Origin: Ascarosepion bandense
Lineage: Eukaryota; Mollusca; Cephalopoda; Sepiida; Sepiidae
NCBI GenBank assembly: GCA_037127315.1
Contig: JBBBDQ010001187.1
Coordinates: forward strand, 372,001-436,000
Direction of reading: 5' to 3'
DNA length: 64,000 nucleotides
Every line of letters starts with the position of its first letter. Position 1 is the first letter of the stretch. The notes under the pieces were generated by a model. That model was not told the origin of the DNA and searched no databases. It was given only the letters and a program-made list of their open reading frames with translations. A program made the position numbers and the translations under genes. Shown one piece after another: positions 1-10,227 of this stretch.

Positions 1-29
1 TTCTTTAGATACGGAATATTATTCCATCC

Positions 30-548
30 ATCTTCTTCTTCTATGTGCCCTGTCCCTTCAGGACGTAGGCGATCATGTTTCTCCACATCTCCCTATCCCT
101 TGTGGCTCTTATTATGTTTGCTCTGGTTACACCTCGCAACCCCCGTTCCGTCATCCACCTGATCAGGCCCTGAAAATATGTTATCCGCTGCCTTACTCTG
201 TCTCTTTTTTCTTTTTTCAGTGGTCAGATAGAAGTGGTCAGATGTGGTTCTCCAAGCCCTCCTTCCTCATTGCGTGTCCCAGGAACTTCAGTTGTCTCTT
301 CCTGATGCTCAGTATTATTTTCCATTTTTGTTGCCATTCTTTCCAACACCTCATCGTTGCTTGCATCCTCAGTCCACGATATCTGCAGCATCCTTCTGTA
401 GAACCACATTTCTGCTGCTTTAAGTTTTGTCCTCATTTTTCGATGATATTGTCCAGCATTCACTGCCTTATTGAAGAACTGACATCACGTAGCAGTCCAG
501 CACTCTTTTCTTTGTTTCTAGTGAGATTTTCCTGTATGTTTTGAATTT
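30..548 (-). mobile_element. LINE-A (RTE-like) 3' fragment
   Basis: Read on the minus strand this holds the C-terminal end of a non-LTR retrotransposon polyprotein: the SLETKKRVL region near 490-530, then KAAEMWFYRRML, then SNDEVLERM, with frameshifts after it. The low-coordinate end carries the element's 3' tail, seen on the plus strand as tcttcttctt (a GAA-type microsatellite tail). RTE-clade LINEs often end this way rather than in poly(A); the clade assignment rests on remembered protein style. It is 5'-truncated and non-functional. Confidence 0.85.
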
Positions 549-789
549 CTGTTCTAGATTAGTGAGGAGGCTTTATGTTCGAAAGTTAAGCAGGGCTTCT
601 TATTTTCGTTCAGTATTTTGCTTTGATCACTGTGCAATCCGTTTTTTTTTTCGATGATTGTCAATCTGGATAACCTTCAGTGAATTGCTAACTGAAAGCA
701 TTATTTACTCTACGATGACAAGTTGTTTTTGTTCTGCTGTCCACCTCTAGGATTATCTTATCTTTCTTTCGGTTGCCTTTTCTTCATAT

Positions 790-975
790 TAATTGTGGAT
801 AAGAAATTAAGAATTAAAATCAACCTTCTTCTTCACTTTTACAAAAATTCACAATGACGTGTGTAATCATGGTTTTCCCAAATAGAAAAAGGATTGACCA
901 TGTGCTTAAAGAAAAATTTGAAACCGGATTTCCCAAGTAGATGTTAAATTGATATTCTGACCAATGGGAGCGATT
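790..975 (+). repeat. Left arm of a long inverted repeat
   Basis: This 186-bp stretch is repeated in inverted orientation at 2014-2204. Matching landmarks are the inner ccaatgggagcg (961-972) against cgctcccattgg (2019-2030) and the outer aagaattaaaatcaac against gttgattttaattctt. Similarity runs the length of both arms with small indels. The arms may be the terminal inverted repeats of a DNA transposon or two copies of one short repeat in opposite orientation. Confidence 0.75.
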
Positions 976-1009
976 TGCAAAATTTGAAGGCATAGCGATC
1001 CAGTGCATT

Positions 1010-1205
1010 CTCTGCTGTATTGAAGAATTGACATGACATAGCAAACCAGCACTCTTTTCTTTGTTTCTAGTGAAATGTGTGTTAGTACTTTACTCAGCTT
1101 CTGGAACGCGTCCTTTGCCATGCCAATTCGCCTTCGAATCTCTGTGTCGCACTTTCCATCTCCTGTTAGATTACTTCCTAGGTATTTAAAATTTGGATAT
1201 TGTGG
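1010..1205 (-). mobile_element. LINE-A internal fragment
   Basis: The minus-strand translation gives MAKDAFQKLSKVL, SLETKKRVLVCYVMS and ILQYSRE. This is the segment just upstream of the EMWFYRRML box in other LINE-A copies. It overlaps in content with the fragment at 30-548 (both carry SLETKKRVL), so they are two different insertions. It lies inside the region bounded by the 790/2204 inverted repeat. Confidence 0.8.
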
Positions 1206-1929
1206 TACATTGTAATGATGTTTATTGCGAAAATTTCTGTTTTGTTCATTACATTAACTGATAGGAAGGCATTTTAGGCAAACAAGGGAATTTTCTTGCT
1301 ATAAATTGCTCGATATCAAGATGAAACTGTAATACAATTAATGTAGAGAAGTTTCTCACTTAGCTGAGTTGTGTTATTTTGTAGCTATGGGGAGATGGTT
1401 AATGTTATATTTGATTAGGCCTTGTGTGAAGCATAACCGAACTCCCTCCAGCTTACAAATGTTATCCAGAATTATCATCAGAATTATCAGAAGGTTTTCA
1501 TCAGAAGGTTACTTGGTATTAGTTTGGAATGTTTGTGTGGATTAGTGTGGAGAAATGTAGAATAAAAATATATATGTTTTTATGTTAAAATGTAAATTTA
1601 TTAATGAAAAACATAACAGGAATTGTGGTAAAAATTAACGTTGAATGAGAAACTTGAGGGTATCAAGCGTATAAAATGTTCGTAGTAGTAATTTATTGGA
1701 AATAGTTTACGCGTAGGTAGGTATGTATGTATGAGCGTTTGTTTGGTAGGAATGCCTTCGAATGGAGAAGAAGAAATAAAAAGAATCAGCACACGAAAAA
1801 GAAGGAGAAAGAGAACGATGTGCGACGCGGCCTTTTATGTCCGTGTCGACTTGAAATTTTTGCATTGTTACATTTTTGTTTGTCTTTTCTCCTGCTTCCA
1901 TCTGTAACTGACGCAGATTCTGATCGAAG

Positions 1930-1931
<2 letters not shown>
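1206..1931. other. Unassigned AT-rich stretch
   Basis: No coding, RNA or repeat signal that I can name. Short open frames on both strands near 1600-1960 run into the adjacent TA repeat and look like chance. Confidence 0.5.

Positions 1932-1968
<37 letters not shown>
1932..1968. repeat. (TA)n microsatellite
   Basis: Uninterrupted alternating TA. Confidence 0.97.
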
Positions 1969-1971
<3 letters not shown>

Positions 1972-2013
1972 CTTTTAAATTTCGCATTAGATCGTGAAGT
2001 CTTTATGGGCTTA

Positions 2014-2204
2014 CAAACCGCTCCCATTGGTCAGAAAAACAATTTAACATCTACATGCGAAATCCGGCTTCTACTTTTTCTTTAAGCACATGGTCAACCC
2101 TTTTTCTAATTAGAAAAAAACCAGGATTTCACACGTCATTGTGAATTTTTGTAAAAGTGAAGAAGAAAGTTGATTTTAATTCTTAATTTCCTATCCTACA
2201 ATTC
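2014..2204 (-). repeat. Right arm of the 790-975 inverted repeat
   Basis: Reverse complement of 790-975 with scattered mismatches. The outer end is near caattcc at 2199-2205. The separation of about 1.04 kb between arms holds a LINE-A piece and a TA microsatellite. Confidence 0.75.
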
Positions 2205-2770
2205 CAGTCATTCCTACTTCAAAGTTTCGTGAAGACATTATTGTACTATCTTCATTCTTCAGGGCTATTTGCTTTTTCTGTTGCTGTTTCTTAATTTTTT
2301 GTATTTATATGAAGTTTAGTGTAATTTGATGCCTTTCTGTGTGAGTGATCTTTGCCTCGTGGATGTTGTTTCTTAAGTGGTGTAGGATTTACTGGTGTCT
2401 AATTGCTTATTATTGTGTTATTATTGTTAGCGTGCTTAGGCGTCGGTATACTTAATTTCGTTGTATGTAGTTGACTTCCTTGGACCATATTTAATGTGTT
2501 TGGGCGACCATTTTACCGTGACACAGAAACAACCAAAACAAACACACACGAACAGACACACTCCATTATGGCAAAAAAGTAAAAAAAAAAAATAAGCAGA
2601 CACCTACATTGACAGTGGAATTTCTGGCAAAGTGAATTGCATCATAATGGTCATTTTCTCTCAACTAACTCTACTATACAGTAATGGCGGCAATGCTAAA
2701 GACAAACAACGCGCATGCGCGAAATTAAAAGTATAAAACGGCGACAATTTAACCTTTGTTCTTTGTGTGC

Positions 2771-2773
<3 letters not shown>
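2205..2773. other. Unassigned stretch
   Basis: Contains an A-run near 2581-2591 and the dinucleotide-symmetric word gcgcatgcgc at 2711-2720. I see no gene. Confidence 0.45.

Positions 2774-2847
<74 letters not shown>
2774..2847. repeat. (TA)n microsatellite, 74 bp
   Basis: Uninterrupted TA repeat abutting the family F copy that follows. Family F copies elsewhere in the window also adjoin TA or CTAT runs. Confidence 0.97.
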
Positions 2848-2849
<2 letters not shown>

Positions 2850-2850
<1 letters not shown>

Positions 2851-3016
2851 TAAAAGTTTGCCTCCTTCTATCAAGCGGCCATAGCTCAGAGGTAGAATCG
2901 CCGACTGATGTTAATTCGGTCGGGTATCAATACTGGCTAAAAGCAATCGAATGTTTAACCGTACTGATGAGCTGTGATACAATGAAACAGATCTATCTGC
3001 AGATGATTATGTATTT
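2850..3016 (+). repeat. Family F repeat (tRNA-like promoter), single copy
   Basis: After a short leader (gcctccttct) comes a tRNA-like block: an A-box-like ccatagctcagaggtagaa and a B-box-like tcgggtatcaatactgg. The conserved tail gctgatac-type sequence (gagctgtgataca, cagatctatctgcag) follows. Other copies lie at 12605-13160 and 58340-59275. The boxes match the internal RNA polymerase III promoter of tRNA genes. The copy ends where the Helitron at 3019 begins. Confidence 0.8.
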
Positions 3017-3018
3017 TA

Positions 3019-3348
3019 TCTAAACTTATTTATAAATAGAATTTGTATGTAGGTGTGTGTGTGTGTGTGTGCATCTGTGTGTGTGTCCGTTACCTATAGA
3101 CTCCGAAACGGCTGAACCTATTTCTTGAAAATTTACACAGTTGTACAATAAGCATCTGCGAGTGTTCTTAGCTAGGTTTTGTGTCGAAGTACCTCCCCGA
3201 TAAATATCGAAAATCTATAATCGAAAAAATTGGGTTATAGAAGGAGTGGTCCGATTTTAACCAAATTTGATACACTCATAGACAAAGACATAAGAAGCGA
3301 CATTCAGAAGTTTCAAGGTTTCAGTTCTTACAATAGTGCAGAAAATCG

Positions 3349-3398
<50 letters not shown>

Positions 3399-3579
3399 GC
3401 AAGATGTTTGTGTGTGCGTCTGTTTATCTGTCTGTGTGTCTTTTTTACATATCCACAATTTTTATCCGATTCTCACCAAACTTCACAAAAGTATTCTTTA
3501 GGCTGAGTCTGAGCTCCAGAACCTAGGATTAGTTTTAAAGTTTTCATTACACCCGAGCAACGCCGGGCAATACTGCTAG
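3019..3579 (+). mobile_element. Non-autonomous Helitron, 561 bp
   Basis: It starts TCTAAACTTATT directly after an A and ends CTAG directly before a T, the A/T insertion signature of Helitrons. A hairpin (cccg-agcaacgc-cggg) lies just inside the 3' end. The same termini are found at 54888-55621, and the 3' end again at 52414. Internally there is a (TA)n run at 3351-3394. It has no Rep/helicase coding sequence, so it would depend on an autonomous partner. The middle differs from the 54.9-kb copy, so it may be a composite. Confidence 0.8.
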
Positions 3580-3730
3580 TGATTAATAAGGTGACTGCAA
3601 GGGGAGATTATCAGGATAAAGAAAATCGGTAGCAGTTCACACATGACTTTAAATGATCAGGTAAACAGCCTCACAAGAGTTTGTTCCAGAAAAGTGAAAG
3701 TTCTTGGATGAACCGTTTTTTTAATTTCAT

Positions 3731-4005
3731 CGGCTTACGGACACATTAATTTCCACACGATTACCAAAATTAAGCAACCTTGAGACTGGTAATTACCTGA
3801 ATGAGTGACAGCTTTAGAATTCCAGGTTCAATAAACTTGGATGTGCGAGTGGTGTAATGGATAATGGCACGGAATTGTTAATCGGAGAACCGTGTTCTAA
3901 TTCCTGCTGTGCTTTTTAATCTCAATTATGCGCGATTGTTTCTTTGGAAAAGTATAAAGTTGTCTCTTCACTCCCAGCCATGGGTTAGTTAGTATAACGT
4001 GTGTC
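3731..4005 (+). repeat. 5S rRNA-tRNA chimeric SINE, decayed
   Basis: Positions 3733-3838 follow the order of 5S rRNA: cttacgg, attaccaaaattaagcaac, gagactggtaattacc, gaatgagtgac, attccaggt. At 3839 a tRNA-like head begins (gatgtgcgagtggtgtaatgg, then cgtgttctaattcc as a degenerate B box). A SINE-A-like body follows (ggaaaagtataaag, cagccatgggtta). It is one of four such chimeric copies in the window, and its many substitutions suggest an old insertion. Confidence 0.75.
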
Positions 4006-4010
4006 ACTAA

Positions 4011-4774
4011 ACGATCTTTATTTCCATAAAAGAGGAAAAAAATATTACAATCTTGAAATATTTTCTAGCTTTAAATAGCCGGCAAATGGTTGAAAAGCTA
4101 TATAAAACGAATCAATCAAATTATTTTATCACCCTATTGAACGTTTTTTTCTATTCTCTTCAGCGTGTTTATACCCATTAGTCTCCAGGTTTAATTCGAG
4201 AGAAATTGTTATAATTGTCGAGTCAGTCGAATACACCTTTACATTCTTTTCCGGCTAAATTCCTATGTTCCCTTTTAATCTTCTGTCCCAGAACATCGTA
4301 TATTTATTAACAATTTTTAAAATTATATTTATTCCACTGTTATTATTGTGTTCCTACTACTTTTCCTTCATAGAATTGATTTAAATAACACTTACGCGAG
4401 TATGGAATAATAAAACCGCCATAATTATTTTTCGCTCCATTTACTTGCTGCTCTGAATGTTTGGTTGACAACGAGAAAAATTTATTATACATAGGTGACT
4501 GACTCGATATTTGATTGGACAGCGTTTAATTTCTTTTTCTTCAAGTTACACGGGGAATCTTAGAAAAAAGTGTGAGCAGAAACTTATAATAAATATCATG
4601 AAAATAAAAAAAATAACAAAATAAAAAGAAAGAAGAAAAGGCGAAATGTCTATAACCTGAAAATGAATTTTGTCAGCGAGATGCATTAAAAAATAGATCA
4701 GAAAAAATTTGGAAATGTAAGACTTCTTTTGAATAAAAAAATATAATTATTCGCCTTTGGAATTAAATAAAAGT
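4011..4774. other. Unassigned AT-rich stretch
   Basis: I see no gene and no repeat I can name. Confidence 0.5.
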
Positions 4775-4786
4775 AAATGTGAAACG

Positions 4787-5090
4787 CGGATGTGCATTGT
4801 GGTACAGTGGATATCGACTCGGAACGAGAAATCGGAGAGCCGAGTTCGAATTCCAGTTTGCATTCATTGCATTCACTTACGAGCAAATACCCTTGGGAAA
4901 GGTATTAATCCGTCCCTTCCTTCCAGTTATGGGTTAAATAGCAGGACAGATTGGGTTCTATAACCTTGGTCGGCAACTACCGCAGAAAGCAATGGCAACC
5001 TACTGCGGGATAATCTTTTGCCCAGTCAGTCATGTCTCTTTCGAGACATGATCGCCCAAGCGTGTATCACATATGGCACTTAACTGACTG
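4787..5090 (+). repeat. SINE-A, full length with target-site duplication
   Basis: tRNA-derived SINE. The A-box-like region is ggtacagtggatatcg and the B-box-like region is gagttcgaattcc. The body carries gggaaaggtattaatccg, ttatgggttaaatagcagg and caacctactgcgggat. A perfect hairpin, catgtctc-tttc-gagacatg, lies at 5033-5052. The tail is taactgactg. Flanks aaatgtgaaacg (4775-4786) and aaatgtgaaccg (5091-5102) are a 12-bp target-site duplication with one mismatch, which fixes both ends. It would be transcribed by RNA polymerase III and moved by a LINE in trans. Known cephalopod SINE groups (OR-type, Ceph-SINE) are candidates, but I cannot choose between them. Confidence 0.92.
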
Positions 5091-5284
5091 AAATGTGAAC
5101 CGAGAAAAAATGTATATATAAAAATGTGTGTGTGTGAGTGCATATTGGTTTTGCGCCGAAACAGATAAGCTAGCACTTAATCGAGTAAACTCTTGTGAAA
5201 ACTATAGATGTGTTCTAAGCTTAAGCGTATAAATACTAAGAATTGTCAGCTTCGCTAAGTGCCAATAATCGTCACTTTATCAAA

Positions 5285-5645
5285 ATATGCATGATTTGGA
5301 TGTTGCGAATATCATGAATCGAGCATGTGAGCAATGATGAAGTTTTGGAAATGATGGAAACGAAAAGGAAATTAATACTGAGCATCAGGAAGAGACAGCT
5401 GAAGTTCCTCGGACATGCAATGAGGAAGGAGAGCTTGGAGAACCTGATATTAACAGGCCAGATAGAGGGAAAAAGAGACAGGGGAAAGCAACAGATAACA
5501 TATTTGAAGGAACTAATCAGGTGGATGATGGAACGAGGATTGCATGGTGTAACAGGGGAAGGCGTGCTAAGAACCACCAGGGATAGAGAGACGTGGAAAG
5601 CCATGATCGCCTACGTCCTGAAAGGACATGGCACATAGAAAATGG
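5285..5645 (+). mobile_element. LINE-A 3' end, open frame fragment
   Basis: From 5327 an open frame of 103 residues encodes the extreme C-terminus of the LINE-A polyprotein: SNDEVLEMMETKRKL, RKRQLKFLGHAMRKE, NLILTGQIEGKRDRGK, then a stop after KGHGT. The bases before it (5287-5327) encode the RISW-type box in broken frame. It is the cleanest copy of this tail domain in the window. It lacks the reverse transcriptase core and is a dead 5'-truncated copy. Confidence 0.88.
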
Positions 5646-5754
5646 AGAATTCATAAATAACTTTTAGTATTTCTAGCTAACTTGGGACTGGGTCTAGCAA
5701 AAAGAATGATGACGGTCAGATTTGTCAATCAAGGATTTTGTAGAGCTAAGCGTC

Positions 5755-6055
5755 ATCTGGAAGATCTGAGTTTATGGTTATTAACAAAGGCGACAAGCAA
5801 TGAATCGAGAGCAAAATTGAAGACAGCAAAATAAAAAAATATATATAGTAATTCAACTTTCTAGGAAGTGTTATAACAAAAAAAGACGGAAATACGAAAA
5901 CGAAATCTGAAAGCGAGTTGTACAGGGAAATATGGCGTACAGAACATGAGTACACTATTAAAAAGCATAATTATTTTCTTAGATATGAGCACGAAACTCC
6001 TAAGCAATATCGATCCTTCTATATAACAGTGGATGCTGGTAAATTTAATCACAGA
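5755..6055 (+). mobile_element. LINE-A internal fragment, heavily decayed
   Basis: A MVINK-like string near 5774, a NFLGSVITKDGKYENE-like string near 5853-5900 and an SGCW-like string near 6030 keep the order of LINE-A just upstream of EMWFYRRML. Stops and frameshifts are frequent. It may belong with the 3' piece at 6840-7055 as one copy split by unrelated sequence. Confidence 0.6.
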
Positions 6056-6060
6056 AGAAG

Positions 6061-6450
6061 AAAAGACTCTGTGTAATAGATTTGATCGATTTGTTTTTAC
6101 AGGCATATCAACTAGTTATTAAAGTTTTCTTGGGAGCTGTGAAGTAATATAAATATTATATATGTTATTCTGCTTTCACAATTGAATACATGGTAGATGA
6201 TACTCAGGTTTTGTGCATATACATGTTTGTGTGGATATGATTACTAAATGTTCTATGTTGTAGTTTTGTTGAAGTTTTATTTTGGTATGTATTTGATTAC
6301 TTTAAGAAATTGTCAGCTATTATATGGATTAATATAAAAAAATTATTTCATGCTGGTTTGTTTTGTTTACTGGCACATCAACAACACCATGGGTTTAAAT
6401 AGTGCCGAAATCTGAATATTTTGAACACAATTTTATGGTTTAACTACATA
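6061..6450. other. Unassigned stretch
   Basis: No feature seen. Confidence 0.5.
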
Positions 6451-6572
6451 TAAAATGTATTGTTGGTAATTATACTATGAAATGTATTGTGGGTAATACT
6501 ACTATAAATATGTATTGTTGGTAATTTTTTTTTATATATTGCTGGCATTTTCACTATAAATAATGTATTCTG
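6450..6572. repeat. Short tandem repeat of about 30 bp, about four decayed copies
   Basis: The phrase atgtattgttggtaat followed by actat recurs at 6455, 6482, 6510 and, degenerate, near 6537-6570. Copies differ by several bases. Confidence 0.7.
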
Positions 6573-6839
6573 TATACGTTCATAATGCTTTGCTTCTGTT
6601 TGGGATTTTACTATTTTCTCATAGCTGGGAAGCTAAATGATGTAACCACGGTCAGTGTAGGTCTGGGAACAGTAAGTAAGAGGTGGGTCCACACTCCTCA
6701 GAACCTCCAATATCCCAATCGGAGACCTTCTTGCCGGATGTAGTTTATTGTCGTTTCCAGGGCTTGGTTCTAACAGAAGAATGCGGGCAAAAATATAGGT
6801 AACAAATGTGAGCAGCGAAGCGTATACTATTTCGTAAGA

Positions 6840-7055
6840 TCAGAAAAAGTTGAAATTTCAAGAACACATAATAAGAAAATATGCATCACACGTAAGATAT
6901 AATGAAAGGAAAATACCAGAAAAAACAACCGAGTAACCTACTTAGCCACTGTGGGTAAATGGATAGAACAAGGATAACATGGATTCCTGCAACAGCAGAT
7001 AGGAATTCATGGTGAGCCATGTCCTGTAAAAACATGGTAAATAGAAGATTATGGC
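6840..7055 (+). mobile_element. LINE-A 3' end, decayed
   Basis: Sequence such as atcagaaaaagttgaaattt (6839 on) and catgtcctgtaaaaacatgg with atagaagatt (7018-7053) follows the nucleotide order of the LINE-A tail seen at 5390-5640. No usable frame remains. Confidence 0.5.
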
Positions 7056-7063
7056 ATATTCAT

Positions 7064-7212
7064 TTCTACCGGCCTAATAATTCAGTATAAATTTTGTTAC
7101 GAAAATGTGTATCATTCGGTAGGATTCGAACCTGCGACATTTCCCAACGTAGGCGAAGCCACCAACTGATCTTGTGCGTCTTAGACCACTCAACCACGAA
7201 TAATTCCACAGT
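7064..7212 (-). repeat. Class II tRNA-like SINE, copy 1
   Basis: On the minus strand it starts tcgtggttgagtggtctaag (A box) and reaches gcaggttcgaatcctacc (perfect B box), with a long variable arm like tRNA-Leu/Ser. It then runs into a shared tail ending ggccggtag. A second copy lies at 7418-7562 in the same orientation. A working tRNA is unlikely because the acceptor stem does not close and the tail is shared by both copies. Confidence 0.75.
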
Positions 7213-7417
7213 CTAAAATGAAGTCAAATCAAGCCTATATAACACAATTATACGCAAATGACCATCTCTGCTATGAAGACAATGTTAAGGAAAATCCCGA
7301 AGATTAACAAAACGGTTTAACAACCGACACATCGAAATTATTTGTTTGAACATTATTTTTAACCGATACTCGTGTTTGAGTAGATAATCTCCTTTTTATA
7401 AACAAACAGTACATTTA

Positions 7418-7562
7418 TTCATACTGGCCTGATTATTTACGGTAAATCTTGTTACAGAATGGTGTATCATTCAGCAGGATTCGAACCTGCAACTCCTATC
7501 AACATAAGGCAAGCCACCAATTGATCAGGCGCGTCTTAGATCACTCGACCACGAATGATAAC
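7418..7562 (-). repeat. Class II tRNA-like SINE, copy 2
   Basis: Same structure as 7064-7212: minus-strand B box gcaggttcgaatcctgc, A-box region tcgtggtcgagtgatctaag, and the tail with ggccagta. The about 205 bp between the copies are unassigned. Confidence 0.75.
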
Positions 7563-7679
7563 GCTTAAACGGTTGTGTATTTTCTTTTCTATTTCCGTCT
7601 CTTGAGTTTCTGAACACACCTCAGTAAGTTGCCTTCAACGTTCAGAGATCATTTGGTCTTGTATTGAACTTTAGTAAAT

Positions 7680-8425
7680 AAATAATTTTTTTTTTAAATC
7701 ATGTCACCCCAAGCAAGACATTCCACTGCCACTATAGCGCAGGAGGTTACACAGGGCAATAGACGAGTTAGGATATACATAGGGGGAGAGTTGGAGAGAA
7801 TGGGTGTGAGTTAGTGTGTTAGGAGGTGTCTATTGACCTTACATTTAATCTCCTGGAGGTTATAGCCGTCGGGAAAGCAAGCATGTGGAAGGGAATTCCA
7901 CAGGCGGGAAGTGCGAGAAAAAAGTTGTTGGAGTAGAAATTGCGGTTGCATTTCATCGGTTTCACTGTAAAAGTGTGGGGCCTAGTTGCCAATCTAGTAT
8001 CTCGTGCAAACTCACACCTAGTGGGCACCAGTGATTTAAGTTCGTCAGAGCAGAAGCCATGAAAGTATTTATAGAAGAGGCACAGGGATGCCACGTCACG
8101 CCGGTGGGAGAGTGACTGCAGGCGATCAGCTAAATCGGTATCAATCATGTTACAGATTCTTCGCTGTATTTTGTCAAGAAGCCCGAGGGGAATAGTAGGG
8201 GCACCCGACAAGATGTGACAACAGTATTCAAAACACGGGGGGATGGTAGATTTCTATAAAAGCAGAATAGATTCAGGCGGAAAGAATTACCGGACCCTGC
8301 ACAGAGAGCCAACTTTCATTGCAGCGGATTTAGCAATGGATTCGACGTAGTCATTTCACTTGAGGTCCGCTGAGAGTGTCAGGCCAAGCAGGCGTAGTGT
8401 TTTACTCTCTGGGAGGCATGCCTAG
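7680..8425 (-). mobile_element. LINE-B 3' fragment
   Basis: The minus strand encodes the C-terminal part of the LINE-B polyprotein (7819-8211): LLDKIQRRICNMI, LADRLQSLSHRRDVASLCLF, YKYFHGFCSDELKSLVP, then FTVKPMKCNRNFYSN. The SRLWNSLP box is altered to CGIPFHMLAF. Upstream coding (8212-8425) is frameshifted. The low-coordinate end shows the LINE-B 3' terminus followed by an A-run, seen as ttttttttt at 7689-7697. This region follows the reverse transcriptase domain in jockey/CR1-type LINEs. The copy is dead. Confidence 0.88.
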
Positions 8426-8636
8426 AAATAAATAAACAAATAAACAGAAATGTATCTTTAAAGGAAGAGTTTAGTTTTCTTTTCCTCGATTACTATTGTG
8501 GAGAAAGCCAATTTTCGTTCAGTTTAGTCATTTAAAATGTTGTCCAATTGTTAGTTGAAACACAATATGGCAACCATGTAATAAATAAATAAATATAGTA
8601 TTCAGATATGAGATCAAAGAGAGACTACTTTTAGAA

Positions 8637-8946
8637 GTGATATGCGCTGTGGTGCAGTGGATATCGGCTCGGAACAACAAATTGGTAATCTGAGTTCTAA
8701 TTCCAGTTGGATTCCTTGCATTCACTTACGCACAAATAACCTTGGGAAAGGTATTAATCCGTTTCTTCTCTTCAGTTATGGGTTAAATAATAGGACAGTT
8801 TGGGTTCTATAGCTTTGGTTAGCAAACAGTATACCCCAGAAAGCAATGTTAGCCTACTGCGGGATAATCTTCTAACCAGTCAGTCATGTGTCGAAAGAGA
8901 CATGATCGCCCAAAGTGTGTATCAGGTATAGCACTTAACTGACTGT
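8637..8946 (+). repeat. SINE-A copy
   Basis: Complete from the tRNA-like head (ctgtggtgcagtggatatcgg) to actgactg. The hairpin has the variant loop catgtgtcgaaagagacatg. It is the first unit of a tandem series that continues to 9553. Confidence 0.88.
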
Positions 8947-9553
8947 CTGAATATAATAGGTGAAAACATGATTAAGGCTTCTGCTGTGAATAAAGAGGGG
9001 GATCAGTTTTATATTGTTATGAAGTAATAAACTGATCCTCCACTAATTACTACTTAATAATATAATACATCTCTTCCCCTTCTAGCTATGAGGCAAATAA
9101 TAGGACAGATTGGGTTCTATATTCCTGGCTGGCAAGCAGTCTAACGCCGAAAGCAATGGCAACCTAGTGCGGGATAATTTTCTTTTCGAGACATGATCGC
9201 CCAAAGCGTGTATCACGTATAGCACTTAACTGGCTGACTAAATATAACAGTTGGAATCATGATTAAATCTTGTACTTGTCATAAAGTGAGGAAACGGCTT
9301 TCTATTGTTATGAAGTAATAAAATGACCCCCCCCCCAATTGCTATGTAATAATATAATAGATCTCTTCCTCCTCTAGCTATGAGTCAAATAACATGACAG
9401 ATTTGTTTCTAGAGCCTTGGCTGGCAACCGGTCTATCGCAGAAAGTAATGGCAACCTACTGCGGGATAATCTTCTACCCAGTCAGTCATGTCTCTTTCGA
9501 GACATGATCGTCCAAAGCATAAATCACAAATGACACATAACTGACTGACTTTT
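8947..9553 (+). repeat. Tandem array of SINE-A 3' halves plus linker
   Basis: After the SINE at 8637-8946 a linker of about 115 bp appears (aatataatag, catgattaaggct, gttatgaagtaataaa). It is followed by a headless SINE-A 3' half (9060-9235), the linker again, and another 3' half (9358-9553). The ttatg/ctatg landmark recurs at 8776, 9086 and 9378, giving periods of 310 and 292 bp. Within the linker, gggggatcagttt and aaactgatcctcc can pair as a 13-bp stem with one mismatch. The same unit is tandem at 47097-47620. Confidence 0.85.
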
Positions 9554-9754
9554 AGAAGAATATAAAGAGATATTTCTTGTCTCCTGTTTTGAATTACTAA
9601 AAAACATTATGACACCGGCTTCTTTTAGGTTACGTTTACAAAAATTGTCACTAAATACATAGATTACAAGCGGTGCCGAATCAAAGAGACATCTCACAAT
9701 TTGTCAGGTAATATAACTGAATTGTTCCTGCCACTCAACCGATGGCTAGAGGAA

Positions 9755-9869
9755 GAAGAGATGGATAAATAACTTTCCAAAGGGGATTTTTTCATAAGTG
9801 AATGAAACGAACTTAGTTTCCCAGTTTCTCATTCCGAACCGATATCCATTACACAACAATGCATATCCC
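9755..9869 (-). repeat. SINE-A 5' fragment
   Basis: Minus strand: tRNA-like head (gtgtaatggatatcgg) and the first body segment up to the ggtattaatcc region, decayed. Confidence 0.7.
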
Positions 9870-9924
9870 TGCAAGGTGCAGTTAGGCAGCAAATAAAAAA
9901 AAGACTCCATTCCATCTTTTTTTT

Positions 9925-10225
9925 TTAGTCATATCACCCCGAGCAAGGCGGTAACGCCACTGATGTGCAGGGGGTTACGTAAGAGTGAAAAGATTGGAAA
10001 AAAGAAAGCCGGAAACCACATCCTGAACAGGGAACAAGGGATGAGCCACTACACCTGTACAATAGACGTGGGTGGAGTGTGAACCGGTCGATAGTTTAGT
10101 CTATCTACTCCAATTCAGAAAAAAAAATGAAAAAGAGAAAGAAAAGAAAAGTGAAAAGATTGGAGAAGAGAAAGCCGGAAACCACATCCTGAACAGGAAA
10201 CAATGGATGTAACTATGAACTTTAT
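9925..10225 (-). mobile_element. LINE-B 3' UTR with internal tandem duplication
   Basis: The minus-strand 3' terminus of LINE-B (seen as tcaccccgagcaaggcggta) is followed by a unit of about 160 bp beginning agtgaaaagattgg at 9985, which recurs at 10151. The same duplicated unit is seen at 50268-50560, so the duplication is a property of a LINE-B subfamily. Confidence 0.75.
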
Positions 10226-10227
10226 TT

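Noticed and set aside
2880..2940. Intact tRNA gene in the family F copy
   Set aside because: A and B boxes are present but the acceptor and anticodon stems do not close, and the same block recurs as a repeat.
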